Shown here: piece by piece, positions 35,851 through 47,378 of the stretch
Numbering within the stretch: the stretch's first letter is position 1
How the letters are laid out: each line of letters opens with the position of its first letter
NCBI GenBank assembly: GCA_951640165.1
Contig: OX621236.1
Location: 29,690,948-29,754,947 of the forward strand
Direction of reading: 5' to 3'
Length of the DNA stretch: 64,000 nucleotides
From: Pseudoips prasinana
Taxonomy: Eukaryota; Arthropoda; Insecta; Lepidoptera; Nolidae
Notes under the pieces: model-generated
Database searches by the model: none
What the model was told of the DNA's origin: nothing
Seen by the model: only the letters and a program-made list of their open reading frames with translations
Position numbers and translations under genes: made by a program

Positions 35851-36604
35851 TTAAAAGTAATGGGTTGAAAATGCGGCATCAATTAAATGAATATTAACAT
35901 GTTTTAAAAGATTGTACCAATTGGGGCCTTATTCATGTGCCATCTCTTCCAGGCAATTGTTTTATGAACAAGTATTAAAGAAAAGGTAGTTCTAGCGAAT
36001 TTTGTTGGTATAGTCAGTAAAAGTTCTTATTTGTATTTACTTAGTCAACTAGTGAGACATGGCTATGTGCAGAAATAAACATTATTTCCATAGACATTGT
36101 CTATAAGTCAACCTAGGGATGATGCAGAGAAAACCAATTAATATACAGTTGCAATTCAACAGTCATTTTCTTTCGTATAACGAATAAGAAAACTTAAAAT
36201 AACTCGCTCATACGTCAGACGCCACTTAATTTTTGCAAAATTGTTTTATAGTTTCCGGATCCACTGAGATCGGTTCCCTCACCGGGGAAAATACTTGTAA
36301 ATGAGTGCTGTAAGCGAACAATTATATTCAACACATTTCCAAGTAATCAGTCGTAGCGTAAAATTACTGAATTGTTAAATAATAAGTAGCTAGTTAGCTA
36401 ACAAATTAAACTGTTATAGAGTACACCAATAGTCTGAAATTCTTCCGCTTTTAACCACCTGGAGCACAGATTTCAGCTATGAAAGGGTTGCCGTCTAGCA
36501 CTCTTCTTAGCTAGATGACTTGAAGTATTCACCTCTATTCTCCAGTAAAAGACTACTAGGCTAACTGTGAACGTCAGGTTTAAAGCGTCAAGTTGTGCGT
36601 TATT

Positions 36605-36752
36605 AAGGTGGTTGCATCGCTACGACCCCAGTGCTCTCGTGTTTCGTGTTCGAACCCCACGCACGACAACTAATTGTGTGACCCACATATAATAGTTATC
36701 CTAAATCTAGGTGTGCATTGTTTCCGTGACTTGTAAGTGTGTAAAGGGCTTA
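36605..36752 (+). mobile_element. SINE-C copy 3, diverged
   Basis: B-box-like GTGTTCGAACCCCACG, then CTAATTGTGTGACCCACA and AATCTAGGTGTGCATTG. The head is poorly conserved. Confidence 0.55.
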
Positions 36753-37265
36753 GTGATACAGAGATTAATACCTCCAGTGCGGACGTTGTCTTATTAAATA
36801 AATCATAACTTATTTCAATGTAACTTTACAGTATATTTACACTTTATTTGTATATGATCACATAATAATTAATTATAACACTTTAAACCGTTGATCATAC
36901 AAACTAAAATTACAACTTTAAAATCAAACTAAAAACCTAAATATATAGCCTACAAATAAAAAATGTTGGTACATACTTTGTTTGGGAATGCAGACAAACA
37001 TATGCTAAGACCCCTGACAATAGAACCGTCCTTTTATTGGGTAGTCATGTAATAATAATTGTCAATCTAAGCTACATAGGGCGATTACAGATTCTAAATA
37101 TATTAAGAACTTGTAAACGTTGGCTTGCTGTAGTGCAGTCGACGGTACGGCAGTGGATACACTTAAATTAGGAAAATCACTTTTATTGCTTAGATTATAA
37201 GGTGCTATTAGTGTCAAAATGTATCTACGTCATGGCATCAGCTGTATCTTAAACTTAAGTAAAAA

Positions 37266-37520
37266 TTAACACAGACAAAGAAGAAAGTTAAATTTATGAC
37301 TAAACAATTATCCTAGTACCCAAGTACAGACGCCAGCACATCAAGCTACCCCAATCTGTCAAATTTCCCCAATTGAAAGTAAACCTTATGCTTTTGTGAT
37401 ACAGTTGAAAACCTATAAAAGAACTTTGACAGATTGGGGTAGCTGGATATGCTGGCGTCTGTACGTACACTTGGGTACTAAGATAATTGTTGAGTCCGAA
37501 ATTTAACTTTCTTGTGTTAA
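37266..37520. mobile_element. Large palindromic TTAA-bounded element carrying a nested MITE
   Basis: Outer arms: TTAACACAG...GAAAGTTAAATTT...CAATTATCCTAGTACCCAAG on the left (37266-37324). The right (37461-37520) is the near-perfect reverse complement, ending CTTGTGTTAA. TTAA lies at both ends (37266-37269 and 37517-37520), as for piggyBac-type elements. The centre is a family P MITE. Confidence 0.65.
37324..37464. mobile_element. Palindromic MITE family P, copy 4 (nested)
   Basis: GTACAGACGCCAGCACATCA to ATGCTGGCGTCTGTAC, 141 bp, in the centre of the larger palindrome. Confidence 0.85.
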
Positions 37521-37821
37521 TTGCCCTATTCCATGAATGATTGACAATTTAAATACTTTGAACTTGCTCTTTGACATTAATTTGGACGATATACTTAATT
37601 GCGTTGAGACATTTTTGAGTAAAAAGTGTTTACATATTAAAACCTATTAAATATTGAGAAACTCAATAAGAGTTCGAATGTCATTTGATCTCGTAATGTG
37701 TTTCTTAATATTTTATAAATAAGTGAGAGTTTTAAGTATGCTCAGATTTTTTCTCACGAGCTATAACAGAATAAAATGTGATGTAATTTAATGAATTGAG
37801 TTAGATAAAATCTAGATAATT

Positions 37822-37936
37822 CGATTCCCGTGCATTCCTGCACTATTTATGTGACCCATAAAGAGTTTTTCTGAGTCTGGATGTACTTTGCTTCTGTCAA
37901 TTATATGTTTGTAAAGTACCCCGCGAAACAGGGATT
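37822..37936 (+). repeat. SINE-C 3' fragment
   Basis: CACTATTTATGTGACCCATA, CTGAGTCTGGATGTACTTTG and AAGTACCCCGCGAAACAGG are the body and end of SINE-C. Confidence 0.65.
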
Positions 37937-38284
37937 ATTTTCAATCAGGGCGTTGTCTTTTTAAAAATAAAAAGAAGTTGAAATTCTATTTATATAAATT
38001 TTTATGTAATAAATATTATTAAGATATATTATTTATAATTTTTTTACCCTTAACTAGATAAAATACGGGTAACAAGATGGTTGTGACCCACTTACGTCTT
38101 GCACTACCTAACCTCCATTTCTGGAAGAACCTGCTGGGAAGCAATAGTACGCTTTGCACCCTAATGTTGTTAAACACGAAACTACAGTACCTACTATTGG
38201 TAAGGTTTCATCATCATGAAACAATATTTCAGGAGGATAATACATGTGAAAGTTAAAGTAGGATCGTATCACAAAGTTTATGCG

Positions 38285-38366
38285 CATGCCGAAGATCTGC
38301 CAGGAACAGCGCAAGTCTCGGGTTCGACCCCCAACCAGGACGAATCTTTGTGTGAGAAAGATCGAA
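38285..38366 (+). repeat. tRNA-like SINE fragment
   Basis: CGGGTTCGACCCCCAACCAG followed by GACGAATCTTTGTGTGAGAA looks like a B box followed by the SINE core start. The head lacks an A box. Family unclear. Confidence 0.4.
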
Positions 38367-38695
38367 CAACATTTCACCAACTAGATAAGTTGTATTGTAT
38401 AGAGCTCATAAATTCAATAATAATTCAATTCTATTTGTGTATCTAACAGAAATAGAATTGATTAATTAGGCAAAACACTTATAAGGAAGAACCATGTATA
38501 TATATAGGTCGATTAGTAGGCATATAAAGACAATAAACACTTTGTGGTTACTATTTAAAATTAATAAAACAAAATGATTACGCACCTGACATGCTTATAG
38601 GAATTATAATTATTTGTAGTAAAGTGTAGTTAGTAACAACAACAACAAAATGTGACTAAATGCGGGTCGAAACGGAACCCTTCGCGTACAAACGC

Positions 38696-38826
38696 CCGCA
38701 CATCCAGCTACCACAATCTGTCAAATTTCTTTTATACATTTTCATCATTATCACTTAAGCACAAATTTCATTTTCAATTGGGGAAATTTGACAGATTGGG
38801 GTAGCTTGATGTGCTGACGTCTTTAC
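38696..38826. mobile_element. Palindromic MITE family P, copy 5
   Basis: GTACAAACGCCCGCACATCC to GATGTGCTGACGTCTTTAC. Termini mutated; interior in the inverted orientation relative to copy 3. Confidence 0.8.
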
Positions 38827-40237
38827 AACGATGGGTTTCGTACCATCGAGAAACAATAGTAATGCTCGCTTTGTGAAAAATTTTAGTATCTACTTACATA
38901 TAATGATTCAATATACATAGCTAACATTAAAAAGGACCAAAAGTTGTATACAAAAACAAAAGCTAAGATATAAAATACAATAAACATACCTAGTGACCCT
39001 TAGGACTTTTCGGATTTTATTTATCTTTTTTTTTATGTAGCTTTTGTTTTTGTTTCCTCCTTATCATTTTAACCTTAAATTGTAAAAATTACTTTTAATT
39101 ATAATGGCAATAGTAGGCAACACAGTGTAAATAATTTTAAATGACAATCTATTACGATTCATCAGATACAAAAGCCTGCTGACAAGAAAGATCTACGGAG
39201 GTTTAGTAATAGAGTTTCGGTGGCACCATTTGGTTACGGAACCTTAAAAATGAAACCAAAAATAATTCCATATAAAACGAATCAAAATTCTCATCGAATC
39301 GCACGGTTGACAGTTCGAACATTAGTACAACTAAACAAACTTTAAATAATCCGCTCTGAAAAAAAGTTAATCAAAAAGTCTTGAGACGAACCTTTATATT
39401 TTAAATCGAACCCAATTTCACAGCTCGCATCGCCTGTCAGAGTTGACATAAAGCCACGAATAGGAGCGCATTATGACAAACTAAAACTGACCCTATTTAT
39501 ATCAATGATAATCTATTTATTGTCACAATAAAAAGTTTTGATGTTATCAAAGCGTGATGAAAGAATCGTCACCTTCCTCTCCTTATCGTGATGCCAAAAG
39601 TCACGTCTTATGTAAAACTTTTAATTAATTTAAACCTTATTTCGAAACGTATAAGCTTTATTTTACCATGATGGTCGTACCTAAAGGTATGCTAAGCAGC
39701 TTAGTGATGATTTTCGACTGAGTGTAGAGCAATCCAGTGGCAGCGGTTATGCTCTACAAGTGGGTACAGTCAGCGTCATATACTTACTAGCAAAAGGAAA
39801 CCTTAAACCTTTACATTAAGAACCATTTTTCAATACACATGTATCTTATGTAGTGAAGTTGATTGAACAAGCCATGGCAAATAATAATAGCAATTAATTT
39901 AATAATCTTGTCGTTGTTGGGAGCTCTCTCATACTTAGAATTTGTAATCATTCATTTGATTTCAACTTTAGTACTAACTTTAGTACTGTACTGTATACAA
40001 CCATTGGATTTATGTGTTTTCATCGTTAAATTTAATTATTATAAATAATTAAATTTAATGATGAAATCTAATCGCTTGGCTAATTCTGTCTTGTTAAAAC
40101 ATTTATGAGGTCAAGGAAAACAAGATATGCACGTAGCATACATCGTTAATAACAATGGTTTTACCACCCAACAACAGGAATGTTTATTTTCTAACTGACC
40201 CACAACCACAGATAAAACATACTTGAAATTATGAATT

Positions 40238-40284
40238 TCGATCGATAGATATATATATATATATATCCATTAGATAGATAGATC
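40238..40284. repeat. Microsatellite (TA)n and GATA
   Basis: GATAGATATATATATATATA followed by TTAGATAGATAGATCC. Confidence 0.85.
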
Positions 40285-42002
40285 CTATTGAAAATTATAT
40301 TAATTTATTAAAATCTTATCTGTGGATGGAGAATACACAGGTAAGCTACATAAAAATAATAAGAAAACTAGTTAAGTTAATCATATAAATTTTTCAAGCT
40401 TTTCCTGCCCATAGTTTTTTGCATTTGATCATGTAATTCTGGTTACAATACAAGTTTTATCAAATCTATCATTTCAAGTTTCAGATCCTGCAATAAATGA
40501 TTTTTCCACAATGGAAATAAAGTTCAATTTGATAATAACTATAACTGAATCCGCTATCATTAACCGCTCATAGATTAATTACTCAGTTAAATCGGCGTGG
40601 CTTGTATAGTCACTAATTGCAATAAGCGTCGTATTTTTTTCACATTCTCAGTAAGTGGGTTTTTTAAATGACGATGCCAGAGGTTTCGTATTTACAGTTG
40701 CATGGAACGTTTAATTGCCTACAGCGTTAAATACTATAATTGGGAGGTCAACTCGCAAGATAAGGGGTACGCTACGAAATATAATAACTGTCGTTACTTA
40801 GGTTTTTTAAACAAAAGCTTAGAGATTAAACCTTTGTTAAATTTAATGATAGGCAGCTGATAATCTGACCTTCTTCCTTCCTCCTTTACAGCACAGTAGC
40901 GTAAAGACAAATTTTAACGAACTAAATTTTTACTACCTTTACTTAAATCATTACGGTAAAAGAACAAGTATTTTTAAAATATATTAGATATTCATTCAAA
41001 ACAAGTCGTTGCTGTATTTAATTATGCTACCAAATTAATTAACACATTAAACAAAATTATCCTAAATTAGCAACAGAATCATTGGAGAACTTTGTAGTGT
41101 ATCAAGTTTTATACTCAGTATTAGCAGATGTTTAGTAACATTTGGAACGGAATTGGACTCTTTTACGTTCACTCAATTTTATTCCGTATATATAAATATA
41201 TACTGGAGAAAATTGCGTAACACGGTAGCATTATCCCCCGTTAAAACATTAAGCTAAAAAAAAGTACTTGTATTTTTTTAAATTCATGCCCCCGACTGTA
41301 CCATACTTACTGATCTTTTAGATTTCGGTGAGCTATTTAAAAATTTAAAAAGCGAACGTATGGTTGACATTTCACAAAAGCTGATTATGACGTCAGTTTT
41401 TTTTCTTTTTCCCCCGTGTGACATCGAGAGTCCCTTTAAGCCAGGATTAATTTGGTTCGTTTTATAAGGGCTTACTTATCTCGAGGCGAGTGTTAGAAAC
41501 GGGTTGTATTTATCGCAACCCATTATACGTTTTATTATTTAATTTATTTAACACTCCGAGTATAGTCGCTTGACTATTAAATCGTCGATGGGATAATGCG
41601 ATCTTAACTTAAACATTACTTAGTCTTAAACGTCTTATTTTGTTAATTTATTTATGCATTCAACAGCTCGTTAAAGATTATATTTATGATATAGATAGAA
41701 AGTTATTGGTTTTAATTAATAAAACTTTTGACCAAAGTGAATGATCGTATATTTTTATGTATTATTCTTTATTTAAATGGTGATAGCGCATGTTTCTAAT
41801 TGATTGCTTTTAATTTTTATTACAAACATATATGGTGGCTTGTATAAAAATATACATGACTAGTTAATAGTAGGTACTTTACGCTTTAATGAAGATTTAA
41901 AGAGGGTGTAAGAGACAGTAAATAAAAAAGTGATATACATTTCAATTTATGGCAATTATACCACTCTGCTTAATTTAGCATATAGATCCAGGACATCATT
42001 AT

Positions 42003-42060
42003 GTGTGGTTGAACAAGTTACCGCTAGACCAACACGGCAGTCATTAAAAAGTGATACCAG
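42003..42060 (-). repeat. SINE-D fragment
   Basis: GTTACCGCTAGACCAACACG then GCAGTCATTAAAAAGTGAT resembles in reverse the A-box half of the head at 46860-46890. Confidence 0.35.
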
Positions 42061-42138
42061 TGCTTCTGGATATTCCGGGACAAATTGGGATTTTTGCCTC
42101 AATTTGTGTGTTTTTATTAAGCCAATCTACTTTGACGG

Positions 42139-42348
42139 ATCTGTTGGCGTGGTTGGTAAATACTTTCCTTTCGCGCCACTGGTCGTGGATTCGATTCCCA
42201 CCCAGGACAAAATTTGTGAGCATGAACATGTCTGTTTGTCATGTTGTCTGGGTGTAATTATCTATAAAAGTATCCGGTTTCCATAGTACAAGCTCTACTT
42301 AGTGTGGGATCAGATGGCCGTGTGTGAATGATGTCCCAGGATATTATA
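42139..42348 (+). mobile_element. SINE-A copy 7, near full length
   Basis: TCTGTTGGCGTGGTTGGTAA, B box GATTCGATTCCCACCC, body with a short duplication (GTCTGTTTGTCATGTTGTC), tail to GTCCCAGGATATTATATG. It explains the overlapping open frames on both strands. Confidence 0.8.
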
Positions 42349-42353
42349 TGATT

Positions 42354-42416
42354 ATATTCTCGAATTAAAAAGTCGACTTATTATTATAATAAGTCGACTT
42401 TTTAATTCGAGAATAT
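42354..42416. repeat. Perfect 63-bp palindrome
   Basis: Two exact 31-bp inverted arms (ATATTCTCGAATTAAAAAGT... and its complement) around a single central T at 42385. It lies directly at the tail of SINE-A copy 7. Confidence 0.9.
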
Positions 42417-43264
42417 TTATAAACATTGCCTAGTGACCTCATTTCTATTTTGAGAGTAAAACAGTTTCAAAGTAAAACGGAACGTTAAAAGTTTTCTGGA
42501 AAAAATCGCTACAAAGTGATAATACCGTCGATTGTATCTGTATTTGCAAATAAAGAAAATTTACTGTGTTTTCTGGTCCAATAAAATGTAGTCTATTCTA
42601 TACTTTTTATAAGATAATTTCCAAACATGTCCTGAATTTTAACGTAAAATTTCCATACTTGGTCTAAAGCACTGATACAATTTTTCGTATAGCCGTCCCT
42701 AACATCTTGTATATTTTTTGGTTGCACTTTCAAATATAAACATACCTAATACTCACATAGAGCCGCCAGCTAAATTAACATATAATTTATAACTTTAAAA
42801 GTATTATGCAAATAATGCATGTTATAGATGTATAATCGCGATAACAAGCATTTGTCTCAGAATACATTAATTAATTAGAAGCCGCATTAATGAGGTATTA
42901 TAATGAGGCAGGGATTACACGGTCAGGGTCTTAAATTAATAAATTTTAATCATATGCTGGTCTTAATACCTAGTTTAAGCGCCCACTAATTTATTGGGTA
43001 TAACTTTCCAATTATTAAAGCTTTGTCGTTAAAACGTTTTATATAATACCGCTGCCTATCTACTTAAGTAAATCTATTAATGCTCACCTGTAGCACAGAA
43101 TAACGATATGCATGTATTATAAATAACGACCCTCAGGGCATGCAATAAAGTTCCATTTAGCTCACGCGGTCGCTGTAACCAATGATTTAATTTACCTAAG
43201 TTCGCGTGCTGACTATATATCGAATCACTAAGTGCAATGTTTTATGTTGCAGAATCAGTTGATC

Positions 43265-43291
43265 TCTTCCTCTGTCTCTCTCTCTCTCTGG
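43265..43291. repeat. (TC)n microsatellite
   Basis: CTTCCTCTGTCTCTCTCTCT and following bases. Confidence 0.85.
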
Positions 43292-43654
43292 CTCAGAAAA
43301 ATAAACCTGATGTGTGTGTAACTGCAGTGTGCGCACCGTTGTACTTATAGCGTTGCATAAAACGTGTTGAGTGAGTCACCTTTCAAATCTATGATGATGA
43401 TGATGCTTAAAATATTCGATAATGAAAATATTAAAACAAAAAGTCCCTATATGTTAACGAAGATTAGATCATATTTTTTCTTGTTATTGTCATATTTTCA
43501 TGTTTTGATATGTTTACATCTGTTACCGATATAAAAATTGTATGATTCCTAATAGACAATTTATATAATAAAAACTTATTAACTAAAACTCTGTGTTTAT
43601 GATATACCACTCCTGAAATGAAAGCGCTATGCAATTAGGGACATCCAAAACTTT

Positions 43655-43830
43655 TTAAAAGGGGTTTGGCGTCCCTCGTGCTGCAGGATACTCTACTACA
43701 TGTAATTCAAGGAGACAAGGGACACCCAAGCTCAGAACGACCGTTAACAGTTCACATAAATAAATGTCGTCTGCAGGATCAGACTCGTTCCCGAGGACGC
43801 CGTGTAATACCGAGGCGAAACTGTTTACAC
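43655..43830 (-). repeat. Unclassified repeat-like segment
   Basis: Moderately GC-rich stretch with GTCGTCTGCAGGATCAGACT and CCGAGGACGCCGTGTAATAC in AT-rich DNA. Minus-strand frame of about 80 codons without recognised similarity. Probably a LINE remnant. Confidence 0.3.
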
Positions 43831-44211
43831 TGCTAACTTCATAAAATAAAACTATTAATAAAAAAATTCTCGAATAGTCATAAAGTAGACTAATGCTAAT
43901 TGCAAACATATCTGATAATTATCTCAGAAGGAAATATATTAAAATAATTATCATAATCATTCATAAACCTGCAAAAACATACATCGGAATTTGGCACGTG
44001 AAAAAAAAATCAGTAATCTTAGCAACACTTAATTAAATAATTTTTGTTAATAAACCTTCATTTAGTCGTAAAATATTAAATTACTAAGATTTCATTTTGC
44101 TAGCCTAAGTCTACCTACGTATACTTCGTGCAAAAATAAGAGGCCATGAAATACACTTATACTACACGATATAACTCAACTAATTTTAATATCATTGCAT
44201 TTTCAAGACAG

Positions 44212-44620
44212 GCCTGTTGGCGTGGTTGGTAAATGCTTGCTTTTCACGGCGGAGGTCGTGGGTTCGATTCCCACTCAGGAAAGATATTTGTGTGCATGAA
44301 CATGTCTGTTTGTCCCGAGTGACTTGCTGATAAGAGATAGAAGCGGCTCGGCACCAACCACCGCAAACTTCTCTTGTCAGGCCTGCGGCAGGCTATGTCG
44401 CTCTCGCATAGGTTTGTTTAGCCTTAAAAAAATGTTTCTTAGACAATGTGCCGTAAATCGTCGGTAACAGACGCAAAGGCCATACATATATATGTGTGTG
44501 TATTTACAAAAGAAAAGTAATATATGTAGTATATCAGTCATCTGTTTTCCATAGTACAAGCTCTGCTTAGTTTGGGATCAGATGGTCGTGTGTAAATAAT
44601 GTCCCAGGATATTATTATAT
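44212..44620 (+). mobile_element. SINE-A copy 8 interrupted by about 175 bp
   Basis: Head and B box (GCCTGTTGGCGTGGTTGGTA, GGTTCGATTCCCACTC) are intact to about 44328. Foreign sequence follows (CTCGGCACCAACCACCGCAA, CTGCGGCAGGCTATGTCGC) until about 44505. The SINE-A body then resumes at TATTTACAAAAGAAAAGTAA and ends GTCCCAGGATATTATTATAT. Confidence 0.75.
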
Positions 44621-44978
44621 ATTATTATTATATACTTTTTGAACGTAGTTCATTCTGAAAGGAAAATTTAGTATTGTCAATTTAATTTAATTGTATTATA
44701 GCGTTCTGGATAGTTTTCTCGGAGCCGATAGGTTTCAGCCCAGAGGGCATAATTAGTTTAGTATAATATAATAATTATACGTTCACGACAACAAGTTGAC
44801 TAGTTTTACAGTAATAATATAATCTTAATTTATTATATTATCTGTAATAAAAAGAGATGTATTCAATTACTTTCGTCGTGTAATATAGAGAATTGTCGCA
44901 ATTTACAATCAACTTGTGCAGAATTTCCAAATTAATGACAATATCTGTGTACACAGATGATTCTATCTATATTTAACA

Positions 44979-45156
44979 CTAGCTGTGCCCTGCGGTTTTA
45001 CCCGCGTGGAACTTTATAAATTATAGCCTTATGTGTTAATCTAAAGTATCAGCTAACTCCATACCAAATTTTATTAAAATCGCTCCAGCCGTTTAGACGT
45101 GAAGAAGTAACAGACATACACACTCACAAACTTACGCCTTTATAATATTAGTATGA
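44979..45156 (-). mobile_element. Short non-autonomous Helitron (Lep1-like)
   Basis: Read on the minus strand, the element starts with TCATACTAATATTATAAA and ends with GGGCACAGCTAG. A stem of CGCGG and CCGC(A) around GTAAAA precedes the end. Its flanks are A before TC and T after CTAG, the Helitron insertion signature. It is about 178 bp and has no coding capacity. Its 5' end supplies the last codons and stop of the RpL31 retrocopy reading frame. Confidence 0.75.
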
Positions 45157-45621
45157 TTTGCTGCAAATTAAGACACTTTTCTTTCCCCGTCCCAATGGAA
45201 TTTCGTGGATTTGAAAACATAATGGTAGCCTAATAATATAAGAAAACTTTTTTAACACAGTAATCAACATTTCTGTCTGCAAGCCCTTGATGGAGGCTAC
45301 TGGTACGTAGGTGACGAGCGTAAACATTTTGTGCGCGGAGTCCTCGTCGTCATTGCGTCTGCGAGACAACCTTACGCGGACACGGAAGGGAACATTTCTG
45401 ACTCCCTTGGACCAAAGGTATTTGTTTAGGCGAGTGTCCACTCGGACGTCGGGAGTTCCCATATGTTTCTCGGCGAATTTGCGGATTTTCTTGATAGCGC
45501 GAGGAGCGCGTTTCTTAAATCCTACTCCATGAAGCCGTTTGTGTAAATTCACAGTGTATTCACGAGTCACTACTTCGTTGATAGCAGATTTACCTTTCCT
45601 CTCTCCTTTGGGTTTTGGCAT
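45148..45621 (-). pseudogene. RpL31: Intronless ribosomal protein L31 retrocopy with replaced C-terminus
   Basis: Residues 1-117 match eukaryotic 60S ribosomal protein L31 (eL31), a small basic protein of the large subunit near the polypeptide exit tunnel. Recognisable stretches are [73 protein letters not shown] and [17 protein letters not shown]. The family is about 124 residues long. Here the few residues expected after GLQTE are replaced by 40 unrelated ones, ending in a stop inside the 5' end of a Helitron. The change looks like a one-base loss just after codon 117 (about 45270) plus loss of the normal end. No introns interrupt the copy, although animal RpL31 genes normally have several, so it is probably a processed copy of an mRNA. 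It lies inside BarH1 intron 1 on the same strand. No stop or frameshift breaks the first 117 codons, so it is young or still constrained. Confidence 0.8.
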
Positions 45622-45833
45622 TGTTATCTTGAAGTTTCGTGCACCGAAACCGAATAATAATATTCATGTTTAGCTTCTTTACACAATTTAAAATCTAAAA
45701 GACTAGTTACTAGCGCCAAGCGCCCCTGGACATTGACTATGGCAATTCTCATTATCAATGACGTAATTTTTTTCTATTTGTCGATTTACCATTTAAGGAA
45801 CTTCCATGATATTCATTCGAATAAATAATGTTT

Positions 45834-45960
45834 CATCATCATCATATCAGCCAAAAGACGTCCACTGCTGGACAAAGGCCTCCCCCAAACATTTCCACAA
45901 CTGCCGGTCTTACGCTATTCGCATCCAGCAGTTTCCACGCCTGCCCTCGCTGAGTCTTCC
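45834..45960 (-). repeat. RTE-type LINE 3' fragment
   Basis: ATCATATCAGCCAAAAGACG, GGACAAAGGCCTCCCCC, CTGCCGGTCTTACGCTATTC. The same end as at 30419. Confidence 0.6.
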
Positions 45961-46519
45961 GGTTAATATTGTTTGCGCCAGAAATATTTTCCTAAATTCA
46001 CGATTCGTAAATTTTTTGTGTATAAGTTTGATGAATAATTTGGTTAATTTGTATGTTTTAATAATAAATATGCAATTAAAAAGAACACAGGCACATCTCG
46101 CCTATTAATTTAGTTCTTTCATATTCCGGGCGGCAAATAAATATTTTTTGTCTAGACACCCTACATTTTAAAATGCTCATATCTTGTGCCTACTCATTCT
46201 GGCTTGATTTTTTCATGAAAGTATGTTTTTGAGAGGTAATTGATTTAATTTTGACTTAGGTATAATAAAACTTGTTTGTCTGTTCGTACACCGCGCTCTT
46301 TTTCACATGTTTTATAACCGTGACTGTGTGAATTTGTATAAATAATATTTAGTTAATGGGATCTTAATTAATATCACGGGTTGTTACGTGAATACTAAAG
46401 ACTTAGGTATTTGGAAACGTTCGGAGTTATGTAGTATGAGTACTTGGTTGAACTAAAATAATACAAATGCGCCCTTTTACCTTTTACTAATATTCTACTG
46501 ACAGTTACAAAGTAATAAA

Positions 46520-46770
46520 TAATGTCCTCCTAGCCGAATTTCGGCCACGGCCAGTCTCAATTGAGATTAGCCATCTGCGCGGGACATATTATAGTGCCCA
46601 AGTGTGTGTGCAAACACAGGAGCACCCTTATTCCATCACTCTCATGATACGATGGGACGCCTAGCGACACGACCGGAAAGAGGTCAGGTACAGGACCGGC
46701 GGCTTAACGTGCTCACCGAAGCATGGGGGTATAATACCGCCAAATCCCAGACTTCGGGCTGATGCTGAGA
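46520..46770 (+). repeat. Decayed LINE-type repeat, family E, copy 2
   Basis: Partner of the repeat at 500-770, with GTCCTCCTAGCCGAATTTCG at its left end. It is followed directly by the SINE-D copy at 46790. No open frame of note. Confidence 0.5.
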
Positions 46771-46789
46771 ATTTTATTTCTTATTACTG

Positions 46790-46886
46790 AAAAGTCCCAA
46801 AATCACTTTTGGCCCGACCTGGGATTTGAACCCAGAACCTAGTTTTCTGCGGGTGAACACGCTACCGCTAGACTAACGAGGCAGTC
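46790..46886 (-). mobile_element. SINE-D, tRNA-like head copy
   Basis: On the minus strand: GCCTCGTTAGTCTAGCGGTA (A box), a loop with TTCACCC, B box GGGTTCAAATCCCAGG, then an AAGTGATTTTGGGAC tail. Mismatches in the stems and the attached tail argue against a functional tRNA. Confidence 0.55.
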
Positions 46887-47130
46887 AAAAGTTACAAAGT
46901 AAATAGGCGGAGACCATATCTAAGCTCCTGTACAGCTAACTTATCATACACATCTCAAAATTTTTACTCATTTTGTGAAAATGTAGTTAGAGTCATTTTA
47001 TTAGTATTCATTATTGACGAGCATGACGCTTGCTGATGTGGCCACGTCATAGTACTGGAGTACAGTCCTTTTATAACTGTACTTAATTTATAATATTATC
47101 TATATTCTTATTGGTATGCCGAGTTATATA

Positions 47131-47378
47131 ATAATAATAATATCTAGGGACAGTGTCACACAGATCTTCCTAGCCCCAAACTAAGCAAAGCTTGTACTAT
47201 GGGTACCAGGCGACGATATACATACTTACATAGATAGATAAATACTTAAATACATAGAAAACATCCATGACTCAGAAACAAATAATCGTGCTCATCACAC
47301 AAATATTTGCACTTACCGGGATTCGACCCAGGACCACCAGCTTCGTAGGCAGGAGCACTACCAACTAGGCTACGGTGA
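47131..47378 (-). mobile_element. SINE-B copy 4, full length
   Basis: (ATT)n-type tail, TATCTAGGGACAGTGTCACA, through to CTAGGCTACGG at the head. One base missing in the B box (ATTCGACCC). Confidence 0.85.

Noticed and set aside
41930..42286. 118-codon frame
   Set aside because: Most of it is SINE-A copy 7; no protein resemblance.
45311..45532. Plus-strand frame of 73 codons
   Set aside because: Antisense shadow of the RpL31 retrocopy.
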